Assembly (NCBI RefSeq): GCF_023231945.1
Contig: NZ_JAJLJH010000001.1
Coordinates: 1,302,001-1,366,000 of the forward strand
Source: Scleromatobacter humisilvae
GTDB lineage: Bacteria; Pseudomonadota; Gammaproteobacteria; Burkholderiales; Burkholderiaceae_C
DNA: 64,000 nt
Reading direction: 5' to 3'
Notes under the pieces: model-generated
Told to the model about the DNA's origin: nothing
What the model saw: the letters and a program-made list of their open reading frames with translations, nothing else
Databases searched by the model: none
Made by a program: the position numbers and the translations under genes
Shown here: in pieces, positions 26,419-33,577 of the stretch
How positions within the stretch are numbered: position 1 is the first letter of the stretch
Layout of the letters: every line of letters starts with the position of its first letter

Positions 26419-27444
26419 TCAGAGCCCCTTGGCCTTGAGCTGCGCGTCCAGGCGCGGATACACGCGACGTGCGTTGCCTTCGTAGATCGCGGCGCGATCC
26501 TCCGCGCTCAGCGCGTCGATCGCGTCGACGTAGCGCTTCGTGTCGTCGAAGTAGTGGTTGGTGAACGGATCCTTGCCGCGCACGGCGCCGATCATTTCGG
26601 AGCCGAACAGCACGTTCCTCGTCGGGATCACCTTGGTCAGCAGCTCGATGCCGGGCTGGTGGTAGACGCAGGTGTCGAAGAAGATGTTGTCCAGCAGGTC
26701 TTCGAGCGGCCGTTCCATCATCTCGAGCGACATGCCGCGGTAGCGGCCCCAGTGGTACGGCACCGCGCCGCCGCCGTGCGGGATCACGAAGCGCAGCGTC
26801 GGGAAGTCCTTGAAGACCTCGCCCTGCAGCAGCTGCATGAAGACGGACGTGTCGGCGTTGAGGTAGTGCGCACCGGTGCCGTGGAAGCACGGGTTGCACG
26901 AAGCCGCCACGTGGATCATCGCGGGCACGTCGAGCTCGCACAGCGCCTCGTAGATCGGATACCACTCGCGGTCGGTCATCGGCTTGCCCGTCCAGTAGCC
27001 GCCGCTCGGATCGGGGTTCAGGTTGACGCCGACGAAGCCCAGCTCGTCGACGATGCGCTTGAGCTCCGGCACCGAATTCCTCGGCGGCGCCAGCGGCGAC
27101 TGCGGCAGCTGGCCGACCGGCACGAAGTTGTCGGGATAGAGCTCGCACACGCGCTTGACGAGGTCGTTGGACACCTCGGCCCATTCGAGGCTCGTGCGCT
27201 CGTTGCCGAGGTGGTGCGACATCAGGCCGGCGATCGGCGAGAACAGCGTGATGTCCGAGCCACGCTCCTTCTGCAGGCGCAGCTGGCCGCCTTCGATGGC
27301 TTCGCGGATCTCGTCGTCGCTGACGTGCGCGCCGGCGCGCGCGGGCGCGTTGGCGGGGTCATCGGCGGCGGCGACCTGCGCGGCGCGCCAGTCGCGGAAG
27401 GTCCTGGGAACGGTGGTGAAGTGGCCGTGGCAATCGATGATCAT
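26419..27444 (-). CDS. ligJ: 4-oxalomesaconate hydratase-like amidohydrolase (LigJ homologue)
   Basis: A 341-residue amidohydrolase-superfamily hydratase. It strongly resembles Sphingobium LigJ along its length: IDCHGHFTT start, GFVGVNLNPDPSGG, CFHGTGAHYLNADTSVFMQ, IPHGGGAVPYHWGR, FFDTCVYHQPGIELL and EGNARRVYPRLDAQLKAKGL. Expected zinc ligands are present at the same numbers as in LigJ (H6, H8, H178) and nearly so (E283 in GSEMIGA). LigJ adds water to 4-oxalomesaconate to give 4-carboxy-4-hydroxy-2-oxoadipate in the protocatechuate/gallate 4,5-cleavage pathways. It is the second gene of the minus operon and the best functional anchor in the cluster. Confidence 0.85.
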   Translation of the reverse strand: MIIDCHGHFTTVPRTFRDWRAAQVAAADDPANAPARAGAHVSDDEIREAIEGGQLRLQKERGSDITLFSPIAGLMSHHLGNERTSLEWAEVSNDLVKRVCELYPDNFVPVGQLPQSPLAPPRNSVPELKRIVDELGFVGVNLNPDPSGGYWTGKPMTDREWYPIYEALCELDVPAMIHVAASCNPCFHGTGAHYLNADTSVFMQLLQGEVFKDFPTLRFVIPHGGGAVPYHWGRYRGMSLEMMERPLEDLLDNIFFDTCVYHQPGIELLTKVIPTRNVLFGSEMIGAVRGKDPFTNHYFDDTKRYVDAIDALSAEDRAAIYEGNARRVYPRLDAQLKAKGL

Positions 27445-27457
27445 GTCGTTGCTCCGG

Positions 27458-28429
27458 TCAGACGCGCGGGTCGACGAACAGCTCGCTCATCGCCATGCGC
27501 CGCGGCGTCAGGCCTTGCTTGAACGCGGTGGCCTCGAGCGCCTCGATGGTCTTGCGGTTCTCTTCGATGCCGTAGGGCAGCGGGTCGTGGCCCACGATCT
27601 CGCGCAGCTTGAGGTACTTCTTGTCGCTCTTGTCCGTGGCCTGGCCGGCATCGAGCTTGGCGAGCCATTCCTTTTTCGCCTTGTCGAAGGCGTCGTAGAT
27701 CGACTTCGCGACCCACGGGTGTTCGGCCAGCACCGAATCCTTGACGACGATCGTGCCGTGCATGGGGTACACGCCGGTCTCGCGATACGACTTCGCCTCG
27801 AGCGCCTCCGCATTGGGGAACAGATCCGGGTAGTCGGCCTCGACCTCCTTCCAGCCGCCGGTCGGATCGCCCGTGCGGCCGACGCCGGCGTTGCCGTGAA
27901 AGCCGGCGACGAGATCGCCGCGCGCCATCATGTCGGCCAGCGAATCGCCCTTCGCCACATGGATCACGTTGGGTGGCAGCTTCAGCTGCGTCACGTGTTC
28001 CTCGTCGTCGACGACCCAGGTGACCTTCGACGAATCGAGGCCGAACTCGTCGATCAGCACCTGGCGCGTCCACACGCCGGTGGTGACAGAGTAGGCGCGC
28101 ACGCCGACCTTCTTGCCCTCGAGATCCTTGGGCGTCCTGATGCCGGCATCGGGACGCACGAGCAGGCCCGAATGGTGGAAGCGGCGCACGACGAAGATCG
28201 GCAGCGCGACGAACGGCGCGCCGTAGGCGCGGGCGATGATGTACGTGGTCGGCGCGATCTCGCAGACATCGAACTCGACGTCGCGCACCATGCGGCGGAA
28301 TGCGCCGATCTGCGGCTTGACGGTGACGAACTCGGCGTCGACGCCTTCGATGGGGATCGCGCCGCTGCGGATGGCCGAGGTCACCGGGTGTTCGGCGACG
28401 GCGATCTTGAGGTGGACTTTCGCGGACAT
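27458..28429 (-). CDS. 4,5-dihydroxyphthalate decarboxylase-family protein (paralogue A)
   Basis: A 323-residue protein of the Pht5/4,5-dihydroxyphthalate decarboxylase family. Signatures are EGVDAEFVTVKP, EFDVCEIAPTTYIIARAYGA, FHHSGLLVRPDAGI, DLEGKKVGVRAYSVTTGVW and YGIEENRKTIEA. No signal peptide is present. GGAGA precedes the ATG at 28429. It is the promoter-proximal gene of the six-gene operon, so it probably acts on the incoming substrate, for example by decarboxylating a dihydroxy aromatic dicarboxylate to the ring-cleavage substrate. That role is inferred from family and position. Confidence 0.75.
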   Translation of the reverse strand: MSAKVHLKIAVAEHPVTSAIRSGAIPIEGVDAEFVTVKPQIGAFRRMVRDVEFDVCEIAPTTYIIARAYGAPFVALPIFVVRRFHHSGLLVRPDAGIRTPKDLEGKKVGVRAYSVTTGVWTRQVLIDEFGLDSSKVTWVVDDEEHVTQLKLPPNVIHVAKGDSLADMMARGDLVAGFHGNAGVGRTGDPTGGWKEVEADYPDLFPNAEALEAKSYRETGVYPMHGTIVVKDSVLAEHPWVAKSIYDAFDKAKKEWLAKLDAGQATDKSDKKYLKLREIVGHDPLPYGIEENRKTIEALEATAFKQGLTPRRMAMSELFVDPRV

Positions 28430-28552
28430 GGGTCTGTCTCCAAATGGGTTGTCTGGGGCGCCGCCTCGCGTGGCGATGAGCGGCCGGGCCGGGTCGTGCA
28501 GCGGCAGGTTCGTGCCTCGATGCGGATCCGGGACTGCCCGGATCGAGGCGCG

Positions 28553-28625
28553 ATAGTAGGTTTGACTGGCCCTTCGCGGACGGCCTCGGATCGAATTCCG
28601 ATGGGGTCCGGACGAGATCCGATGG
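28553..28625 (-). promoter_or_regulatory. Promoter and double operator of the six-gene catabolic operon
   Basis: Read on the minus strand, CATCGGATCT and CATCGGAATT are spaced 21 bp apart (plus-strand 28588-28625). Exactly 35 nt after the second half-site comes TACTAT (28558-28553) followed by CGCGCCTCG. The same half-site to -10 spacing and similar post-hexamer sequence occur at the porin and TctC promoters. The position, about -50 to -85, suits activation by a LysR-type protein. Confidence 0.65.
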
Positions 28626-28672
28626 CGTGCGCCAGAAGGACGAAAAGCGACGGCGGAGGCGCGTGAAAACGC

Positions 28673-28747
28673 GTCCCATCGGATCTCTTCGAGGCCCATC
28701 GAATTTGCGCCGCGAGCCGTTCACGCCGCGATTCGCGAACCTAATAT
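28673..28747 (+). promoter_or_regulatory. Promoter and double operator of the porin gene
   Basis: GTCCCATCGGATCT (from 28673) and GGCCCATCGAATTT (to 28706) are half-sites 20 bp apart. They are inverted with respect to the neighbouring copy at 28588-28625. TTCACG (28720-28725), a 16-bp spacer and TAATAT (28742-28747) form a credible promoter, with the -10 beginning 35 nt after the proximal half-site. The remaining parts of the 28430-28910 divergent gap contain no gene. Confidence 0.68.
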
Positions 28748-28910
28748 CGCGCCTCGGATCGGCTCGAAGCGTCACTGCGGACGAGCGTTCGATCCGGGCA
28801 CTGCGACGGCTTCATCGCGAGCGAATCGTCGATCGACCGTTCAGGCAGAGAACCCAGATGCCGGGGCTGAAGAATCCCGGCACACGACTACCTTCCAAAC
28901 CGGAGACATC

Positions 28911-30311
28911 ATGAAAGAACTCAAGTTGGGCCGCTCGTCGCCACTGGTCGTCGCAGCCTGCATGGCCGCGTGCATGCCGGCCTGGTCGCAGGACAACGGC
29001 GCCGCGACCAGCAACCAGGACGTGCTCAAGCGCCTGGAGGAGATGGCGCGCCAGATCGAGCAGCTGAAGGCGCAGGTCAAGGCCGACGAGGAGAAGCTGA
29101 ACGCGACCGCGCGGAGCGCCGCGCCGCAACCCGTCGCGGCGCCGGTCGGCAAGGCGGCGGTGGAAGGCCTGTCGAAGCAGGGGAACGAGGAAGCCACCGG
29201 CGCCGTGGACGTCGACAAGGAGCCCGAAGGCGCCGCGCTCGTGCGATCGGAGAAGGCGAAGATCAACTTCTACGGCATGATCGACGTCGGCGTCGAGGAC
29301 CTGCGGGGACACCTGGCCAGCGGAAAGGAGAGCGATGCCGTGCGGATCAGCAACGGCATCATCACACCGCACTTCGGCCTGATCGGCAACGGCCAGCTGG
29401 TCAGGGGCCTGCAGGGCTCCTTCAACATGGAGGGCAGCTTCGCACCCGACAACGGCAGCTCCGGCATCGGCGGCCGCCTGTTCGGGCGCCAGGCCTGGGT
29501 CGGCCTGTCCGGAGGCTTCGGCACCGTGCGCCTGGGTCGCCAGTACACGATGGCGCGCATGGGCTGGGAAGATGCCAACCCGTACGGCACCGGCAACCAG
29601 GGCCTGCGCCTGCTCGATCCGCGCATCTCGAACCCGCGCGCCGACAACTCCATCAGCTATTTCGGCAAGTGGGGCCCCGTCACGGCCGGCGTGAACTGGA
29701 GCGCCGGTTGGGACGCGATCGACGGCAACGCCGCCAATACCGGCCCGTCGAACAACGCGGGCGCGGACTGCCCCGGCGAAGTCGCATCCAACAATCGCCA
29801 GTGCCGCGAGAGTTCCGCGGGCATCAAGTACGACGGCGGCTCCTGGGGGCTGACCAGTTCCTTCGAGCGCCTGTGGGGCGGCACGTCGGCGACGTACGGT
29901 GGTCTCACGACGCCGAACACGACGGACACGCGCTTCGTGCTGGGCGGCTACCTGAAGCTGCACGGCGGCGCGAAGCTCACGGCCGGGTGGATCCAGCGCG
30001 ACAACGAGGGCAGCAAGACGCCCAAGAGCGACATGTACTGGACGCAGGCCATCGTGCCCGTCGGCGACGGCTTCTACTTCGACGGCCTGCTCGGCGAACT
30101 GAAGTACGAGGACTCGCCGAACAAGGCCATGCTGATCAATCTTCGCGGACGCTACATCGTTTCCAAGGACACCACCTTGTACGTGACCGGCGCCCTCATG
30201 AACAACGACGGCACGCTGGCGCTGCCCGCGTCGGCCAGCACGCCCTCCGCGACCCCGTCCGCGGGCGGCAAGCAGGGAAGCGTCATCACCGGCATCCTGT
30301 ACCGGTTCTGA
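28911..30311 (+). CDS. Gram-negative porin
   Basis: A 466-residue outer-membrane porin. The signal peptide (1-27, ending PAWSQD) is followed by a coiled coil (VLKRLEEMARQIEQLKAQVK), a Lys/Ala linker, then a porin barrel from KINFYGMIDVGVEDL through GRQAWVGLSGGFGTVRLGRQ to the C-terminal GILYRF. GGAGAC precedes the ATG. It is divergent from the catabolic operon, and both promoters carry the same operator, so it is likely the coregulated entry pore for the pathway substrate. Confidence 0.88.
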   Translation: MKELKLGRSSPLVVAACMAACMPAWSQDNGAATSNQDVLKRLEEMARQIEQLKAQVKADEEKLNATARSAAPQPVAAPVGKAAVEGLSKQGNEEATGAVDVDKEPEGAALVRSEKAKINFYGMIDVGVEDLRGHLASGKESDAVRISNGIITPHFGLIGNGQLVRGLQGSFNMEGSFAPDNGSSGIGGRLFGRQAWVGLSGGFGTVRLGRQYTMARMGWEDANPYGTGNQGLRLLDPRISNPRADNSISYFGKWGPVTAGVNWSAGWDAIDGNAANTGPSNNAGADCPGEVASNNRQCRESSAGIKYDGGSWGLTSSFERLWGGTSATYGGLTTPNTTDTRFVLGGYLKLHGGAKLTAGWIQRDNEGSKTPKSDMYWTQAIVPVGDGFYFDGLLGELKYEDSPNKAMLINLRGRYIVSKDTTLYVTGALMNNDGTLALPASASTPSATPSAGGKQGSVITGILYRF

Positions 30312-30328
30312 CGCGACGGCCGCGAGGC

Positions 30329-31330
30329 TCAGCCGAATCGCCGGGCGGCCTCCGTGGCCGCCCGCATGTCGGCCAGGTCGTCGATGGGCAACCGGTGCTT
30401 CAGGCTGCCCAGTGCGACGTCCATGTCCTGCAGGTAGTCGAGATCGGAGGCGGTCATCGACAGGTCCCGGGAGTAAGGCCGCTGCGTCTGGTTGAAGTCC
30501 CAGACGGCCTGTGCCGAGGCCGGGTCGAACTTCTTCGAGGCGCGCCGGCGCGCCTCGAAGAACGCGTCGCGCGCGTCGGGCGACATCAGGTACTCGTAGA
30601 GCGCGCCGTGGGCCGCCATCGCGGCGACGAGGGACTCGTGCTTCTGCGCGATCGCCACGGTCGAAGCGTAGGCGGTCTGGAAGACGCAGCCCGGCAACTG
30701 TTGCCACAGCCTGCCGCCCGCCAGTGGCACGAGTGCCTTCGTGTCGTCGAGGTGCGAGACGCTCGAGCAGCAGGCGTCCGCCTCGCCTTGGACGACCGCG
30801 TCGTAGCATTGGTCGTTGCCGCCCTTGTCGACGAACTTCACCGTGGATGCGTCGAGACCTTTCTCCGCGAGAAGCCGCAGCATCAACGTGTGGAGCAGGC
30901 CGAGGCGCGGCCCGACCGCGACCGTCCTGCCTTCGAGATCGGCGAGGCCGCGCATCGTCCCGGGCTTCGCGAACACGACCAGCGCCACCTTGCGCATGCC
31001 GGCGCCGACGATGCGCAGCGGCGAGCCCTGCGCGATGCGCGGCAGCACGAGGTTGTAGCCGGAGACGAAGCACGCATCCGCATCGCCGGCCGCGATCGCA
31101 TCGAACGGGCCCGAGACGCCGGGCACCTCGATGTTCTGCACTTCGACGCCGAAGCGGCGGAAGTAGTCCTGCCGCTCCATCAGTGCGTTGAGGGTCGCGT
31201 TCTCCAGGCCGGGATTGCTGACGATGCGCAGCGGGGTCGCCGACGCGCGCGCGAAGCCGCTGATCGCGAGTCCGGCGCCGAGCAGGCCACCGTTGTGCAG
31301 GAAACGGCGGCGAGTGAAGGGATGCGACAT
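30329..31330 (-). CDS. Tat-exported NitT/TauT-type substrate-binding protein
   Basis: A 333-residue binding protein with a twin-arginine signal (TRRRFLHNGGLLGAGLAISG). SsuA/NMT1-type features are PLRIVSNPGLENATLNALM, GDADACFVSGYNLVLPRIAQ, DLEGRTVAVGPRLGLLHTLM and QGEADACCSSVSHLDDT. Export by Tat implies folding, or cofactor or ligand binding, before secretion. No ABC permease or ATPase is nearby, so the transporter partner is missing or the protein has another role. It converges on the porin gene and is divergent from the TctC-type gene. Confidence 0.78.
   Translation of the reverse strand: MSHPFTRRRFLHNGGLLGAGLAISGFARASATPLRIVSNPGLENATLNALMERQDYFRRFGVEVQNIEVPGVSGPFDAIAAGDADACFVSGYNLVLPRIAQGSPLRIVGAGMRKVALVVFAKPGTMRGLADLEGRTVAVGPRLGLLHTLMLRLLAEKGLDASTVKFVDKGGNDQCYDAVVQGEADACCSSVSHLDDTKALVPLAGGRLWQQLPGCVFQTAYASTVAIAQKHESLVAAMAAHGALYEYLMSPDARDAFFEARRRASKKFDPASAQAVWDFNQTQRPYSRDLSMTASDLDYLQDMDVALGSLKHRLPIDDLADMRAATEAARRFG
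30342..30364. terminator. Strong hairpin at the porin / binding-protein junction
   Basis: CGGGCGGCC (30342-30350) and GGCCGCCCG (30356-30364) form a perfect 9-bp stem with a 5-nt loop, starting 31 nt after the porin stop. It lies inside the 3' end of the convergent binding-protein gene. It may terminate porin transcription, but there is no T-tract. Confidence 0.4.
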
Positions 31331-31401
31331 TGACGGCCTCTCTGGTTGGCGCCACAGCGTAGGGCGCGTCGCGAACCGCCACCAATTCAAAACTTCGCGC
31401 C

Positions 31402-31455
31402 GGCCATCGGATTCGAGTCCCGCGGCGACACGCCGGGACGGGCGCGCTCTAACAT
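31402..31455 (+). promoter_or_regulatory. Operator half-site and -10 upstream of the TctC gene
   Basis: GGCCATCGGATTC (from 31402) matches the proximal half-site of the two upstream operators. TAACAT (31450-31455), followed by CGC, starts 35 nt after it, the same distance as at 28553-28625 and 28673-28747. The distal half-site is poorly conserved. This suggests that the TctC/TctAB genes belong to the same regulon. Confidence 0.5.
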
Positions 31456-31527
31456 CGCTTCACGCTCAGGATGCACGGCCCGTCGAAGAGGTCCGAGTCC
31501 GCGAGTCGACACCAGGAGACAAGAGTC

Positions 31528-32559
31528 ATGGGCATCACACGCAGAACGGCACTGTCCGGCCTCGCCCTCGCGGCGACGGGCGTGGCGCCTGCCTTCGGCC
31601 AGTCGGTCGGGGAGTTCTATCGCGGCAAGGCGCTCACGCTGCTGGTAGGCGCCGACGCGGGCACGCCCACCGACATCATCGCGCGCCAGTTCGCGCAGAC
31701 CTTCGTGAGGTACCTGCCGGGCAAGCCCGATCCGGTGGTGATGAACGTCATCGGCGCCGGCGGCATGGTGGCCGCGGCCTCGCTGCAGTCCAGGCAGCCG
31801 CGCGACGGCACGGCCATCGGATTCCTGCAGCGCAACAACCTCTACATCCCGCTGCTCGACCCGCGCCAGAACGTCTTCGATCCGCGCAGGGCGCGATGGC
31901 TGGGCAGCCTGAGCAAGGTCGAGTACTGCATCGTCGCGATGACGCGCTCCGGCGCGAAGACCGCGGACGACCTGTTCCGCAAGAAGATCTATCTGGGCGC
32001 GACCGGCTTCTCGAACGAGAACCGCATGCTGCCGGCGCTGCTCGACAAATACCTCGGCACGCAGCTGGCGATCGTGCCCGGCTACACGGGCCGCGGCGAG
32101 GTCTATCTCGCCATGCAGCGCGGCGAAGTCGATGGATGGGCGTCCACCGTCGACGGGCTGAGCGAGGGCGAGCCCGCACGCATGATCGCGCAGGGCAAGC
32201 TGAAGGTGCTGCTGCATCTGGGCTGGAGCAGCCCGCCGGAGTTCGCCGACGTGCCCAACCTTGGCAGCTACGTCACGCGGCCCGAGGTGAAGGCGCTGTT
32301 CGACTTCTTCCTGCTGCCCTTCCAGGCTGGCCGGCCGCTCGCGGTACCCGATGGGGTACCTGCCGATCGGCTGGCGGCGCTGCGCGCCGCGTTCGCGAAG
32401 ACCGTCGCGGACACGAAGTTCGTCTCCGCGATGAAGAAGCAGGGCTACCCGATCGACGCGATCGACGGCGCGGCCGTCGAACAGATCGTGAGCCAGTTGT
32501 ACGCGACACCGACGCCGGCGCTGGACGGCGTGCGCAAGCTCAGAAATCCGGAGTCCTGA
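31528..32559 (+). CDS. TctC/Bug-family tripartite tricarboxylate binding protein
   Basis: A 343-residue periplasmic receptor with a signal peptide ending PAFGQ. It begins GEFYRGKALTLLVGADAGTPTDIIARQFA, a pattern close to the Bug/TctC P-loop that binds a carboxylate. GAGGMVAAASLQSRQPRDGTA follows and RGEVDGWA occurs later. AGGAGAC precedes the ATG at 31528. The cognate fused TctA-TctB permease is encoded about 1 kb downstream, so this is probably a working TTT system rather than an orphan. The ligand is likely a di- or tricarboxylate or aromatic acid. Confidence 0.87.
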   Translation: MGITRRTALSGLALAATGVAPAFGQSVGEFYRGKALTLLVGADAGTPTDIIARQFAQTFVRYLPGKPDPVVMNVIGAGGMVAAASLQSRQPRDGTAIGFLQRNNLYIPLLDPRQNVFDPRRARWLGSLSKVEYCIVAMTRSGAKTADDLFRKKIYLGATGFSNENRMLPALLDKYLGTQLAIVPGYTGRGEVYLAMQRGEVDGWASTVDGLSEGEPARMIAQGKLKVLLHLGWSSPPEFADVPNLGSYVTRPEVKALFDFFLLPFQAGRPLAVPDGVPADRLAALRAAFAKTVADTKFVSAMKKQGYPIDAIDGAAVEQIVSQLYATPTPALDGVRKLRNPES

Positions 32560-32654
32560 AGCACCGCCGCTGGAGGCTCCTCGTCCTCGACACGCTCTTG
32601 ATGCGGCATCGCCGCGTCGAGTGGCTGAACACGTCCCATGAAAGGGTTTGGAAA

Positions 32655-33518
32655 ATGACGCTCGAGATCATCGACATCCATCCGCACATCATTTCGACCG
32701 ACACGGCGAAATACCCGATCACGCCGCAGGAGGGGCACCGCTCGAACTGGTCGAGCACCCGACCCATCACGTTCGAGCAGCTCGTGGCCGAGATGGACGA
32801 GGCGGGCGTCGCGAAGGCGGCGATCGTGCACTCGTCGACGACCTACGGCCACAACAACGCGTACGTCGCCGATTGCGTCGCGCAGCAGCCGCGGCGCTTC
32901 ACGGGCGTCTATTCGTTTGACGTCGCCGCGCCCGATGCGCTGCGGATCTTCGACCACTGGCTGGCGCGCGGCATGGGTGGCATCCGCCTGTTCACTGGCG
33001 GCGCAACCCACCAAGGCGACAGCAGCTGGTTGCTGGATCCGGCCACGTTCCCGGTCTGGCAGCGCTGTGCCGAGATCGGCATGACGATGGTGGTGCAGAC
33101 CACGCCCGACGGCCTGTCCATGGTCGCGGCGCTCGCGCAACGCTTCCCGACGGTGCGCATCGCGCTCGACCATTGCGCCCGCCCGAACCTGGAGGCCGGG
33201 CCGCCGTACGAGGCCTGCGCCGGCCTGTTCGAGCTCGCGCGCCACGACAACGTCTACCTGAAGATCACGCCGCGCACCTTCGACCTGGCGCAGAAGGCGC
33301 CGGGCGGCGCCCAGCCGTTCTTCGCCAAGCTCGTCGAGGTGTTCGGCGCCGATCACCTGGCCTTCGGCTCCAACTACCCGGCTTCGGCCGGCCCGCTGAA
33401 GAAGCTGATCGAGCAAGGCCATGCCTGCTTCGCGGCACTGAGCGAGGACGACCGTGCCTGGGTGTGGGGTCGCACGGCCAAGCGGCTCTATCCGACGCTG
33501 GCCGATGCAGGCAAGTGA
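32655..33518 (+). CDS. LigI-like amidohydrolase (COG3618) B
   Basis: A 287-residue cytoplasmic TIM-barrel hydrolase, clearly paralogous to the gene at 25572-26417. The two share an IIDIHPHIIS start, AEMDEAGV or AAMDEAGV, KAA(I/V)VHSSTTYG, RLFTGG, LDH, LKITPRTF and GSN(Y/F)P. The HxH metal motif is intact. The terminal motif is FGSNYPASAG with Asn where LigI has Asp. It is placed between the TctC and TctAB genes. Two isoforms could hydrolyse different lactones or stereoisomers in the pathway; this is inference. Confidence 0.8.
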   Translation: MTLEIIDIHPHIISTDTAKYPITPQEGHRSNWSSTRPITFEQLVAEMDEAGVAKAAIVHSSTTYGHNNAYVADCVAQQPRRFTGVYSFDVAAPDALRIFDHWLARGMGGIRLFTGGATHQGDSSWLLDPATFPVWQRCAEIGMTMVVQTTPDGLSMVAALAQRFPTVRIALDHCARPNLEAGPPYEACAGLFELARHDNVYLKITPRTFDLAQKAPGGAQPFFAKLVEVFGADHLAFGSNYPASAGPLKKLIEQGHACFAALSEDDRAWVWGRTAKRLYPTLADAGK

Positions 33519-33577
33519 ACCCGCCGCCACAATGACACGCAGGGCGCGCTGAGACGCTTCGCACAACGAGACGAGAC

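Noticed and set aside
31388-31420. Distal operator half-site upstream of the TctC gene
   Set aside because: CCAATT about 22 bp before the proximal half-site matches poorly; only the proximal half-site and -10 were kept.
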